From: Effrenium voratum
Lineage: Eukaryota; Sar; Dinophyceae; Suessiales; Symbiodiniaceae
Reading direction: 5' to 3'
Length of the DNA stretch: 64,000 nucleotides
Assembly (NCBI GenBank): GCA_963377175.1
Contig: CAUJNA010000467.1
Span: 1 to 64,000 of the forward strand
Shown here: piece after piece, positions 23,278 to 33,477 of the stretch
How positions within the stretch are numbered: the first letter of the stretch is position 1
Layout of the letters: each line of letters starts with the position of its first letter
Program-made: the position numbers and the translations under genes
Notes under the pieces: generated by a model
Database searches by the model: none
Seen by the model: only the letters and a program-made list of their open reading frames with translations
What the model was told of the DNA's origin: nothing

Positions 23278-23460
23278 GGCCATACCAACATATAGAATGC
23301 ATCAGATTGGAAGCATCAGATTGGAATCTTCGACGCATCCGGTTTACCTATGCGTTGCCCAACCGACTCGCTAGCAACACGTCAAACACACAAGCACCAG
23401 CCTGAAGCCAGGAGGAGGCTCAGATCTGCTCACACATTCCGAACAAAATTACACTCAAAA
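23278..23460. repeat. ACGCATCA...CCAGCCTCAAGTA dispersed repeat, copy 4
   Basis: It shares CATACCAACATATAGAATGC, CCGGTTTACCTATGCGTTGC, CACAAGCACCAGCCTGAAG and CTCAGATCTGCTCACACATT with the other copies. An internal 14-base direct duplication (GCATCAGATTGGAA) is visible. Confidence 0.75.
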
Positions 23461-24206
23461 CGCAAAGAAGAAATCCGATCCCAATAAAGCTCTTTCAAAG
23501 GCCGTGAGTGAGTCCTCCCCCCGGGAATGGAATCGGATGGCCCCAAATCGTGCCGTGCCTGTACCGAGTTCCCTGCCGGCGGCTTGAGCAGCAATGCTTT
23601 GGCAGCTCGGTCGAAGAGCCTTTCCACCTGACGAACGAATGGAACAACACAAATCCCGGGGTCCGCCAGAAAACCGCGCAAGATGTCGAATCTCCAAAAG
23701 GTTTTCATCTCCCATAGGCTATACAATTGTTCTCGGGAAACCAAAGAAAAGCAACCAACCCTTGGAGGAATCTTTCAGAGGTTCGGCACAACGATACTTT
23801 GTAGCCCACGTCCGTGCCACTTCGCTTCTCACAATCCCTTTGGATAGTCTAGCACTTAAATGTTCCTTTGGTTTCCCTCCAAAATAATTCCCACCGGTGT
23901 TCGCAGCTCGAAACATTCAGCTCCTACATGCAGCTGTTTGGATGTTCGTGGAACATCACCCTTGCGAATTGGGCCATTCCCACTTTCTCCGGGATTCCCT
24001 TGGTACAGAACATTGCCCCGCTAGCCGCATTTCCCGCAACCAAGACTGCCCCCATTATTTCCCCATTATCAAAGTCATGAAGAGAAGCAACCAATTCCGG
24101 CTTCTGACTTTGAGAACCCCCTCCCCATAAACAGAACCAATATGCTGCCAGCATGACCCAACCACAACGGGACGAACCATTCCACATTCCACGGCGAATC
24201 ATTCCA

Positions 24207-24325
24207 CGCCCCACGCCTGCTCCTGGATCTTCGGCACGTCTTCCTCATCCTGGAACTCTACTTGCTCGAATTCGATCTCGAACGTGCGTTGCGCCACATC
24301 GATCTCAAAGCGCTCCACCTGAGCA
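24207..24325 (-). other. Possible isolated exon (minus strand)
   Basis: The minus strand reads QVERFEIDVAQRTFEIEFEQ then VEFQDEEDVPKIQEQAWGVE without a stop. The composition looks like real protein. It is preceded by a TTGATTGCTCAG|GTGG junction that fits the AG|G acceptor context of dinoflagellate introns. I recognise no family and no neighbouring exon. The plus-strand open frame 24153-25013 overlaps it and has no recognisable motif; one of the two, or both, is spurious. Confidence 0.25.
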
Positions 24326-25019
24326 ATCAAACCCGGTACTGAAAGGGTCTACCCAAACCAACGTAGAATCCAAAGGGCGGCCCACCATATCCTTAATCTA
24401 CCCTGGTTTGATTGGCATACTCAAAACCTGGTATGAATGTGGTCTGCCCAAAACCAAAGGTAAAAAACCAAAAGGGTGGATACCGCTATGGTTGGGACTG
24501 GCCCATACTATCCTTAATCCCCAGGAATCGCTTTTGATTGTGGCTGACCTGAGAGCAAAGAATCCATGCGCTCATGGGTGTCGTTCCTTCTGGGATGGGA
24601 CTGGAAGTGGACAAGTTGCCATTTGTTCTCTGAAAACGATCCTTTTGTCATCCTGCGATGAGTGTGGCTCCGTTTTGGATGTCACCCCTCCCACCAACAT
24701 GCAACCCACCAAAGCGTCTCTGGTAGCGGAAAATTGGCAACCAACAACTGAGGCTATCATCGAACAAGGGAACTATCCCTTCTTCCTTCAATCATGGAAG
24801 TGGACAAACAGCTTTTCCCATGGACCGGCGAGTCTTGAGAGCTTCAAGATCGACCCTCAAACCGATCAACTTGTCAAGGTTTTGGGGGCTGGATGGACAA
24901 ATGTCGTACTTAGCTTAGCACTGCGCGGGATCCTTGCAGCCTGGGCTGAGAGGGGCGGCTTCGGCGCCCTGACGTGCTCTTGCCCCCTTCGGCGGCTCTC
25001 CAACTTCGCTTGACTTAGC

Positions 25020-26618
25020 CGTTACTGGCCCTCGGATTGAGGCGCTGGCGGAGGGCGACAGCGTCTGCTGCTGCTTACGCGGGGGTGAAGATGGCTTTCA
25101 TTGAGACATGCTGAGCATGTGCTTGAGTTTGCTGAGCCTGAGCTTTCGTGCAGGATCTTGACAGTGCGGCATGCTTGAAGATCTGTGCGAAGCGGTGCTA
25201 CTGCAAACACACATGGAAAACGCAAGGCAGCTCCAAGCATGCAAAAGGACCTGCAATATCAGCACACGCCGAGTTGAAAGGAATTCATGAAACACTGCCC
25301 GAAACACTTCCCAACGTCCTTCTTGGGTGCATCTGCTGAGCAGTAGTTGTGTGCATCGTCAAAGAAGCGCATCTTGAATAAGGGACAGGTGACTGCATCC
25401 ACTGCCTGACAAACTTATGTTGACGACGCATAAGCCACCGATGCCAAACCCATGCCCGAAACTGGTGACACCTGCTCCAGTTTCAGCTTGCTGTTCACGA
25501 GTAGCCGCACGTGGTTGCCGGCCAGCTGTAAGAGAACGACCTCAGTGCTGCTTGGTGTGGTAGGTACTCCAAGGAATGTCCTTGCCAACTTCACCTTGCC
25601 CACCCACCAACTAACATGGGACCCACCGAAGGGGGGAGGGACACTTTTGGAGGACAGTTGTCTTCCAGGGATCTCCGGTCAGGCTCCATGTTAGTTTGTA
25701 GGGGCAAAACCCAGAATTGGCGATTAGGATTGGTGTCTTGGGGGTTTGGGGGCAGCTTTCCAAGATCAACTTGGGTCATGGTCAAACATTTAATCCAAAG
25801 TAAGGTGCAACCTAACATCAAACAACCATGAACTATTCGTCTCTGTCCTGACTTGCACGGTGTGTCACCCTTGCACTAATCAGCACACACCAAGCAAGGT
25901 CGAATCCTCAAGCCATGCGTCGTCACGATCAGTGTCCGTGAAGACAACTTCGTCCAGCTTCGTCTCAGAGCTCTTTCCTTGGATCGTGGCACATAAAAGT
26001 CATGTCAACCTGATCCGCCCGCCATCTCTTCCAGTATTCAAACTGAAGGTGCCCCGTAGTTTGGAATTGACTCATCAAAACTTGGGTGCCACTCAAATAC
26101 GCCCAGGTGGTATCCCCAACAGCAACCACCGGAACCCTTCGCGAATCTTAGCCCGTAGCGGCTCCACGCTGTAAACCCCTCCGGACAATCCAACAACCAC
26201 TCCACACCACCCCCAAAACTCTTCGAAACCCGTCAGATCCCCAAACCAGCAGGAACCCAAAGCAACTGCCTCATGAAAGCCTCCGAAACATCCACACCCC
26301 TACACAGCAACCGCTCCATGCAACTTGGAACGTTCCGAACCTGAAGGAACTGCTCCCGGAACCCTACCTCGCTGCTCCGGACCACTTTGGGGCTGGGCAA
26401 GGACGCTTTCAGCTGGGAAAAACAGATTTACCAGCCATGACCGTTTTTCCCTTAGAAACCGATTACGCAAAGCCAAGTCAACAATGTGCTTGTTCCCCCG
26501 GGACACGTTTCCCTTCAGTTTCTGCAGACCTCAAAAAGGGTGCCAGCTCTCAAACGCAACACAACTCTTCACGAGGCCATCTCCAAACATGCGGTTTTTG
26601 GTTGCTGCTCAGCAACTG
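25020..26618. other. Unassigned sequence, no gene seen
   Basis: Mixed-composition DNA with only short open frames on both strands. I found no repeat copies, structural RNA or motif. Confidence 0.4.
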
Positions 26619-27681
26619 TAATGTTAGGTTGCGAATAATAAATGGGGAGTCAATACAAAAAAAGTAAATCCAAAATTATTCACACCCCTGAAAAGCCAAA
26701 GGGGGAGTTAATACACAAAAGTTTTTGTGAGGGGCAACAAATCCGGAAAAATGTTCCCCCCAAAAAAGTTTGATAATTAATCCCTAGTTCAGTGCAACTC
26801 CTGTCTCTCTCTCTGCCCCGCCCGCCCCCCCCAACCTGACCACCATGTACCACCAACCACCACTAGCAGTGAGGAAGATCATGTGTCCTGCACTGAGTCC
26901 CCCCAGAAAAGGAAGTTTCCTTTCCAAAGAACTACTGAGTCTCCCCAGAAAAAGGAAGTTTGACTGAGGTCCCCAACACACAAATTCTTTATGACAGCCC
27001 TTACTAAAAGTTGCACCCTGCCAAATTTTCAAGGGGGTAGTACAGGGAACACGCAGGAAGCCAATAATGAGATTTGTTTAAGGGGAGTTAATTGAGAAAA
27101 GTGTTTTAGGACTGGGGCCAGGGATGCCTGCAAGGAAAAGTGCTTCCCTTTCCAAAGAACTACTGAGTCTCCCCAGAAAAGGAAGTTTCCTTTCCAAAGA
27201 ACTACTGAGTCTCCCCAGAAAAGGAAGTTTGACTGAGGCCCCCAATGCACAAATTCTTTATGACAGCCCTTACTAAAAGTTGCACCCTGCCAAATTTTCA
27301 AGGGGGTAGTACAGGGAACACCCAGGAAGCCAATAATGAGATTTGTTTAAGGGGAGTTAATTGAGAAAAGTTTTTTAGGACTGGGGCCAGGGATGCCTGC
27401 AAGGAAAAGGGCTTCCCTTTCCAAAGAACTACTGAGTCTCCCCAGAAAAGGAAGTTTCCTTTCCAAAGAATACTAAACCAATACTAAACCAATTCTAAAC
27501 AGTACTAAGCCAGTCAGCAAGAATACTAAACCAATACTAAACCAATACTAACCAATACTTACTGGAATACTACTTAGGGAAGACCCGGTCTGACCCTCAT
27601 TTTGTTTTTAGGGTTTCCTCTATTGACCCCCCCCATTTTGTTTGGGGGGGGCGGCCCTTTATTATTCACTCCCCAACATTA
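26619..27681. mobile_element. 1.06-kb short-TIR element, copy B
   Basis: It is collinear with 11676-12730 end to end: TAATGTTAGG at the left, two ~270-bp internal units (GAAGTTTGACTGAGG at about 26955 and 27225), the ACTAAACCAAT stretch (27475-27555), and ATTCACTCCCCAACATTA at the right. The flanks are not microsatellite here, so the boundaries are set by the point where similarity to copy A stops. It has no ORF of its own. Confidence 0.82.
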
Positions 27682-27689
27682 CACCAAAA

Positions 27690-29635
27690 ACATGTATATG
27701 TTCAGACTCTGCAAAGCATACTCAGTCTGCCCTGAAGAAATGACCTTGGAGATGCCAAACAAATGGCTCCAGAAGGACACGTTTTGCTGCAAACATTCGA
27801 TCCAAGAGGCTTGCAGAGTCCTGGCCGAAGCCCGCCGGAGCTTTGGACACTCTGTTTTTGGGGGGTGCTTTGGGGATCCATCAGGAAACACTTGTTTCAA
27901 CCCGACTCTCCACCTACTTCATGGTGTTGGGGTCCAAAAGCATCTTGGGGGTGGAAGACACAGGGTCTTCTCTTGGTTTGTTTGACAACTCTCCAGCCTC
28001 CGCATCCTCTGTGCTCAGCAGCTTGGGCGCCGCTTCGTCCAACTCGGCCTGGGCTTCGTGGACCCAGCCCCAACTGAGTTACACAGCGCACGCAAACAAA
28101 AATACGCACTGCGGGGTAAATACTCGGCAAACTTAAGTGAACCATTCTGGTGATTTTGAGGGGAGGGCTTCAACCAAAAGGGCCGGTGACCCCGGACCCT
28201 CGCAGGTTGCAGGTAGACGTGGCAGCCCTCGCAAGGTTTGATTGCTGATTTGCTTTGGGCAACTGACTTTTCGCAGCTGACAACTTCCCTCTGGGCAAAC
28301 CCCCCCTCCAGACACACTTGAAGGAAACGCAAAAACAACATTTCGATGTGGAAGCATTCCGGAAGAATGCAACTGGGCAACAAAAGCAACTCACAAATGA
28401 AACCTTAAGATCATTTACGTTTGACTCATTCCCAGGAGCCTGAAAGACGGAGGGAAGCCCTTGTTGGGTCTTACCATCATGAACCAGAGGGAAGCAAACC
28501 TCATTTCAATTTAGGTGGGATGTTTTGTCACGGAAAAAGCACGGCAAGCATCATGCCAATTTGCGTCGTTTACTACAGGTCAATGTGTTGTCCAATGCCA
28601 AGACACATTAGGGGAAGACACTTCAGTTGTTTGCCAATGTCAAGGACCTACTATGCCGTTCTGCAAAATGCAGGACATCAAGCAAGGGGCAAGCTCCGAA
28701 AGCTAAATCGACGCCCTGCTGATCAGAAAGTACAACATAAACAATATTTAGCTTTTAGGCAACGCCGACAGATCCTGCGCTTGCAATGTTCATTGCGTCA
28801 AATCCGACCTGCACTCGCTGGGTGCAGCGCGCCTGTACTTCCGGCGACTCCCCGTGGAGCTCGGGGGCGAATGGCGGGGGCAGTTCTTGGTGGAGCTCTT
28901 GGGTGGGCAGCGCTGCGTACGCCTGCGCAGTCCCCAGCTGCGCAGCCTGCGTGGGTCGACCGCGGCAATCCCACGAAAGGCCGGAGGCTAGCCAGGTCGT
29001 CCCAAACAGCTGAGCCCTTCCAAAGGGATGCCTGTTTTGCAAGCGACTTTGTATCATAACACGATGTACATGGCGTAATCTATTGTAAATGGATGCGACT
29101 GGGAACGATCTCAAAAGAGAGATGTGCCTTTGCAAGCCTTTACATATGCGTGCGTCGCATAAGTTGGTAGACCATGATTTCAGGGGAGACGCATCTTGCC
29201 ATGCGATGATATATGTGCGGTAATAACATGGGTTGGCATGACACACAGCGGAACGCCAATGCATGTGACACCGGCAGACACTACATGTTTGGCACATCAG
29301 CATCTAAACACAGAATGATGCTATTCGGCGCAACACTAAACCAGTCTTCCTGCAGGCTGACATTCCCTTGCACGTGTAACGTACCATGTACGGATATGAC
29401 AGTATCAAGTCAAAGTAACATGATGGCACCTGACCTTGTGTGGCGTCATAGGCCGTGTTGTGGCGTGAACTGATTTTACTCCATGTCTAAACAGGAGTGC
29501 AAATTGCAGCCGTCTTTCACTTTACACAAAAACACAAGGGTGCGGAAATATTTTGGGATTTTTTCGTTTTTTGGGATTTTTCCCCAAATAGCTGAAAGCT
29601 ACAGGGGTTCTAACTTGTAATGAAGAGGGGGAAGT
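27690..29635. other. Unassigned sequence, no gene seen
   Basis: Open frames up to about 210 codons exist on both strands, but none carries a motif and they overlap one another. No repeat from elsewhere in the window was recognised. Confidence 0.35.
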
Positions 29636-29639
29636 GATT

Positions 29640-30260
29640 TCCGAGATTGATGGGCTGGTGCTAAGGGGCGTGCAGTTTGGGGTGCTGGTTTTTGCGGATT
29701 GGGGTGCTGTTTGAGGTGCTGATGGCAGTGCGGGCGCATCTTTTCAAAATTGACGGTAGGGTGCTAGGGGGCATGCAGTTTGGGGGTGCTGGTGCAGGTG
29801 CTTTTTTGGGGGTGACGGTGTTTTTGCATCTTGACGGTAGGGTGCACGGGAGCATGCAGTTTGGGGTGCTGGTGCTGGTGGTGTTTTGGGATGCTGTTTG
29901 GGGAGCTGTTTGAGGTGCTGGTGACGGTGCGGGCGCAATTTGCGATATTGACGTCCGGGTGCTACAGTATCGGGCATGCAGGTGACGGTGCAGTAGGGTG
30001 CAAGGGGGCATGCAGCTTGGGGTGCTGGTGCAGGTCGCGTTTTGGGATGCTGTTTGGGGTGCGGCTGGGTGTTTGGGGGGGTGCTGTTTGGGGTGCTCAG
30101 GCGCATTTTTGCGAGATTGACGGCAGGGTGCAGGGTGCATGCAGTTTGGGGTGCTGCTGCAGGTGCTGTTTTGGGATGCTGTTTGGGGTGCTGTTGGAGG
30201 TGCTAGTGATGGCGCGGGGTGCTGTTGGAGGTGCTGGTGTGCAATCATTGCTATCTGGGG
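29640..30260. repeat. GGTGCTGTTTGGGG minisatellite
   Basis: Imperfect units combine GGGTGCATGCAGTTTGGGGT, GCTGGTGCAGGTGCT and TTTTGGGATGCTGTTTGGGG, with TTGACGGTAGGGTGC between them. At least six copies are recognisable. Long frames across it are artefacts of the repeat. Confidence 0.85.
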
Positions 30261-30439
30261 TCTATGCTGGTGTATTTGTTTTTCGTTTTTCGTCCGGGCC
30301 AGTAAAATGCCGTATTTTACTGCATGTTCTCGCGAAATTTGCGCATTTTACACAAGCCCGTCAACATTTCCAGCATCGTTTTCAACATCCCCCGCATGTC
30401 CGACCAACATCCCTAGCATCACCAACAAATCGTGGGTAA

Positions 30440-31100
30440 CAAAATCAAAAAAGTAGCTGGCGGGTTGACGGGGTCAAAAAAATGATGATTCAACAAGGAG
30501 GGCATTTCAATCCCTGTAAAACATTACACCTGCGTAGACCCCAGATAGCACACCACTGCTACGAACCATGACGCAGCATCATAATGGTTCCCGCGGCATG
30601 ATGATGATGTTGACAGCATCTTGATAATGTTGACAGCATCATGGAAATACCACAGCTACTCAGCATAGTGCGCTACATAGACGCGCAGACAACATCCCAG
30701 TGAGTCCATCAGCAAAACGATGATGTTGACAGAATGATGCTGATACACCAGCCACGAACGATTCCGTGCTACATATCTACCGTGAATGTCGCATCATCAT
30801 GATGCTGGCCGCAGCATTGGTGCTGTCAGCAGTATCATGATGCTGTTGACCGATTCGGACGTTGTTGCTGCTCTAACTGTCGCGCGTAATGGTGCGTGGC
30901 TGGTGTATCATCATGATGTTGTCAACCACGTTATGGTTCTACTACACTCGCTGCGATGACGCGTTATGGTTCGTGGGTGTGGTGGCGGGCATAATGCTGT
31001 CAGCATCAGGGTGATGCCGAATTTCATTACACTGTTGCAAGATGATTCGTGGCTGTGGTATCATCAGGATGCTGCCTTTGCCATCACCATGATGCTGTGA
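30440..31100. repeat. Composite-repeat fragment and CATGATGCTG repeats
   Basis: 30440-30520 matches part of the composite seen at 10445 and 35405 (GATGATTCAACAAGGAGGGC region). 30540-31100 is rich in irregular CATCATGATGCTG and ATGTTGACAGCATC phrases related to 16280-17515. The AT-rich viral island begins abruptly inside this repeat at about 31105. Confidence 0.65.
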
Positions 31101-31104
31101 GCTC

Positions 31105-31463
31105 ATTCCTTGTTTTTTCTGATATTCAATTATTTTATTTTGAGTTTCTATAACTCTTTCTAAATCTTCAACATTGAACTCATCCCACCAACACGGTTCT
31201 TTATCAGTATCTACTTTCAAACCTTCTTTAATGTATTTCTTCACTGGCAACCAAATACTACCCAAATTTACAGATGGGGACCAGATAAAAATTCTTTCAA
31301 ATGCTCCTCTATAAATATCAAGTATCATTGATACAAGTAAAGTTGATTTTCCAGAACCAGACGGACCTGCAATCATAGCTCTCATCGGCAATTTAGGGAC
31401 AACCTCGTGCTTACTTTGTTTAAAGTCATATTTGATTTCATCAATTGGTTTTACATCAGGCAT
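31105..31463 (-). pseudogene. A32-like (FtsK/HerA-type) virion packaging ATPase, N-terminal fragment
   Basis: I chose the ATG at 31463 because the codons upstream are AT-rich intergenic sequence. The protein begins MPDVKPIDEIKYDFKQ. It then contains PMRAMIAGPSGSGKSTLLVS, an ATP-binding Walker A motif (GPSGSGKS), followed by GAFERIFIWSPSVN and WWDEFNVEDLERVIETQNKI. Family knowledge: these are the N-terminal blocks of A32-like genome-packaging ATPases of large DNA viruses and polinton-like elements; Walker B should follow shortly. Here the sequence passes into host CATGATGCTG repeat at about 31105, just after EYQKKQ, so Walker B is missing. Truncation is therefore visible directly. Confidence 0.8.
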
Positions 31464-31519
31464 AATAAAAGTAATATAAATACTTAGAAAAATAAACAAA
31501 TATATAATATAATTATATC

Positions 31520-31870
31520 ATGATGTCAAGAGAATCTATTAATTTAAGTGAAGTGGCTAGTATTCGGATTATATTTAAATTTTGTGATATCTTAGTGCCA
31601 GACACTAATCAAATATATTATGATACGATGTTATACTTTTTGTCGGCAATTAAAAAGCAAAATGTTATAGTATCCAAATCATCAATTGAAAGTGACAATA
31701 GCCTAAATTTTAGAAAGTTAGTAAATTTTATGAAAGATTATCCCGATAAATATACAAATGAAATGATAAATAGTGTACAAGAAGTTATTGATATTAATAT
31801 TAGAGATGTTAGTCTATCAACTGCAATGAAACTTACTAAAGAAAATAGTTTAAAAACGTATTCTATTTAA
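31520..31870 (+). CDS. Hypothetical protein of viral island, 116 aa
   Basis: The frame starts at ATG 31520 (a second ATG follows at 31523) and is intact to the TAA at 31870. The product is Ile/Lys/Ser-rich with predicted helices (RKLVNFMKDYPDKYTNEMIN) and no motif I recognise. It is divergent from the ATPase gene, with about 56 AT-rich bases between the starts that may hold promoters for both. A short palindrome ATTTAATATTAAAT overlaps the stop. Confidence 0.6.
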   Translation: MMSRESINLSEVASIRIIFKFCDILVPDTNQIYYDTMLYFLSAIKKQNVIVSKSSIESDNSLNFRKLVNFMKDYPDKYTNEMINSVQEVIDINIRDVSLSTAMKLTKENSLKTYSI

Positions 31871-31879
31871 TATTAAATG

Positions 31880-31972
31880 GACGTGAGGAACGAGCCTCGC
31901 GTGCTAACGCGACGTGAGGAACGAGCCTCGCGTGCTAACGCGACGTGAGGAACGAGCCTCGCGTGCTAACGC
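31880..31972. repeat. 31-bp GC-rich tandem repeat, three perfect units
   Basis: The unit begins GACGTGAGGAACGAGCCTCG and is repeated three times without change (31880, 31911, 31942). Each unit can fold: GAGG pairs with CCTC, and CGCGT with ACGCG across GCTA. It is far more GC-rich than its surroundings. Confidence 0.95.
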
Positions 31973-31978
31973 GACCAT

Positions 31979-32017
31979 CATTTTTATGATATGCTGGTGG
32001 TGAATATCATAAAAATG
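31979..32017. terminator. 14-bp stem inverted repeat
   Basis: CATTTTTATGATAT at 31979 is exactly complementary to ATATCATAAAAATG ending at 32017, with an 11-base loop. It follows the tandem repeat. A role in ending transcription or mRNA 3'-end formation is inference. Confidence 0.55.
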
Positions 32018-32033
32018 GAACAGGTTGTCGCGA

Positions 32034-32060
32034 AGCTTCAATCAATAAAGCATTGAAGCT
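32034..32060. terminator. 9-bp stem inverted repeat
   Basis: AGCTTCAAT (32034) pairs with ATTGAAGCT (ending 32060) across a 9-base loop. It is one of several perfect stem-loops between the genes of the island. Confidence 0.45.
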
Positions 32061-32128
32061 AATTAGTTTGATGCATTGTAAAGAAAACCCCAAGTGCTGT
32101 GCCCCACCAATATTCTATTATGCAAGAA

Positions 32129-32164
32129 AATAATAAGATTAAATAACTATTTTATCTTATTATT
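32129..32164. terminator. 11-bp stem inverted repeat
   Basis: AATAATAAGAT (32129) pairs with ATCTTATTATT (ending 32164). It ends five bases before the small ORF at 32169. Confidence 0.45.
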
Positions 32165-32168
32165 TAAT

Positions 32169-32246
32169 ATGGATAGAAGTTATTCAGATTATATTGATAT
32201 AGTAAATGAAGTACAACATATAGAAGATGTTGTTATAACCGATTAA
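32169..32246 (+). CDS. Possible 25-aa peptide or gene remnant
   Basis: ATG 32169 opens MDRSYSDYIDIVNEVQHIED and ends at TAA after 25 codons. It may be the start of a longer gene that has been truncated. No function can be given. Confidence 0.3.
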   Translation: MDRSYSDYIDIVNEVQHIEDVVITD

Positions 32247-32333
32247 AAATTAAGAAATGTTGTTATTATTCATTAGAATTAATTAAGCTAGGAATACATT
32301 ATATCAAAAATAAGAATGTAAATATTAATATAA

Positions 32334-32690
32334 ATGGGAAGAAAGAAAAAGAATAAGACAGAACCAGTTGTTTCTTCAACTGATGAAGAAAAAGAAGAAA
32401 TTGTTAAAGAAACACCAGTTATTGAGTTTGCTTGCCCAATGTGTAAAAAGATGTTAGAAATGCAAAATGAATTAGAAATACAAAAGAAAGGAAATTGTAA
32501 ATGTTCATGTATTCCGACAAGTTTCAAAATAAGTAAAAATGATAAGAAAATGAATATTGATAAAACTAAAGACAGTATAAACTTAGAAACAGATGTTCAT
32601 AATATTGCTATCAAATGGGGAAGGCATGCATCACCATCCGATAATGGTGATAAGGAAACTCAGGAAACTATACGAAAAATTAGTATTTAA
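32334..32690 (+). CDS. Small protein with zinc-ribbon-like cysteines, 118 aa
   Basis: The frame is intact from ATG 32334. A basic start (MGRKKKNK) and an acidic stretch precede FACPMCKKM and, after a helical QNELEIQKKG, the cluster NCKCSCIP. The paired CxxC and CxC suggest metal binding, but the spacing matches no family I can name. The Lys/Glu-rich tail looks disordered. The 40-base promoter-like box lies 22 bases beyond its stop, ahead of the next frame. Confidence 0.6.
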   Translation: MGRKKKNKTEPVVSSTDEEKEEIVKETPVIEFACPMCKKMLEMQNELEIQKKGNCKCSCIPTSFKISKNDKKMNIDKTKDSINLETDVHNIAIKWGRHASPSDNGDKETQETIRKISI

Positions 32691-32712
32691 AGAGTAGATT
32701 TAACATAATTGC

Positions 32713-32752
32713 AACATTTAGTTTTAAAAGTTTAGTTTTATAATTTAGTATA
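32713..32752 (+). promoter_or_regulatory. 40-base promoter-like box, copy 1
   Basis: AACATTTAGTTTTAAAAG followed by TTTAGTTTTATAATTTAGTA is repeated at 33061-33100 with one difference. Both copies lie immediately ahead of a plus-strand frame. Repeated upstream boxes are typical of viral promoters; function here is inference. Confidence 0.55.
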
Positions 32753-32760
32753 GGGACGAA

Positions 32761-33060
32761 TTTTCAAGTTTAACAAATTTACATTTTGGAGCACTTGAAT
32801 TAGATAAAAAAAATGGAGACAATAATTATAATGGTGTTAGTTATCATACTTGTAAGTGTGGTTGTAAAATAGTCTTAACTCGTACTCAAGCTAAAAAATT
32901 TATCTTTTTATTAATTAGTTTTGGTCTTAGCTACGAATATTTATATCTAGACAAAGCGTTAGTATGTGGACATACTCAAAAAGACTTAGATAACATTGTT
33001 AGACTTATGGTGCAAGGCAAAGAATTTAAACATTTAAGTAACAAAGACCTTCGAAATTAA
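32761..33060 (+). pseudogene. Cys-rich small protein lacking a start codon
   Basis: The frame is open from just after an upstream TAG (32746) to TAA at 33060, but has no ATG near its beginning. It contains SYHTCKCGCKIVLTRTQAKK and YLDKALVCGHTQKDL, giving CxCxC and CGH clusters that could bind zinc. The promoter-like box in front suggests that it was a gene whose start has been lost by mutation. Confidence 0.5.
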
Positions 33061-33100
33061 AACATTTAGTTTTAAAAGTTTAGTTTCATAATTTAGTATA
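33061..33100 (+). promoter_or_regulatory. 40-base promoter-like box, copy 2
   Basis: It matches 32713-32752 at 39 of 40 positions. It ends eight bases before the ATG at 33108, a spacing suited to a promoter or leader. Confidence 0.6.
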
Positions 33101-33107
33101 TATTTAC

Positions 33108-33380
33108 ATGGATGAAGGATTAGAAAAGATTGTTAAAAAACTGAACAAGGTTTTAGAACAGAATAAGAATATTTTAGAAATCTTACAAGAAATGGAAAAG
33201 AAGAAACCATTAACAAACAGTTATCAAAGTAAAGAAGTAGATAGAACCAATGGTGAATATAAGAATAAGAGAAATATTTATTTAAACAAACTTAATAACA
33301 AAGAAATTAAAGAACCGAAGTCTTCCACTATGACATTTTATCAAATTGACTATGATGAGGAAACGCAACTTTATTCATAA
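33108..33380 (+). CDS. Coiled-coil-like small protein, 90 aa
   Basis: Intact from ATG 33108. The first half (LEKIVKKLNKVLEQNKNILE) has heptad-spaced Leu/Ile and should form a coiled coil. The second half is polar and ends FYQIDYDEETQLYS. No family was recognised. A 10-bp perfect stem-loop lies 18 bases after the stop. Confidence 0.6.
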   Translation: MDEGLEKIVKKLNKVLEQNKNILEILQEMEKKKPLTNSYQSKEVDRTNGEYKNKRNIYLNKLNNKEIKEPKSSTMTFYQIDYDEETQLYS

Positions 33381-33398
33381 AGTTGTATTTACTCATTG

Positions 33399-33421
33399 AA
33401 AACTAAACATAGTTTAGTTTT
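33399..33421 (+). terminator. 10-bp perfect stem-loop after the 90-aa gene
   Basis: AAAACTAAAC pairs with GTTTAGTTTT across a 3-base loop. Position after a stop codon suggests 3'-end formation, as described for hairpins in some giant viruses; this is inference. Confidence 0.6.
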
Positions 33422-33477
33422 TAACGAGGAAACAGGGATTTTTATTCATAGATGATATTATCTAAATATCTTTAATA

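Noticed and set aside
24153..25013. Plus-strand frame of 286 codons
   Set aside because: No motif and no protein-like domain pattern; it overlaps a more protein-like minus-strand stretch. It may be chance.
31880..31972. Possible CRISPR array
   Set aside because: The three 31-bp units are directly adjacent with no spacers, and the context is eukaryotic/viral with no cas-like genes.
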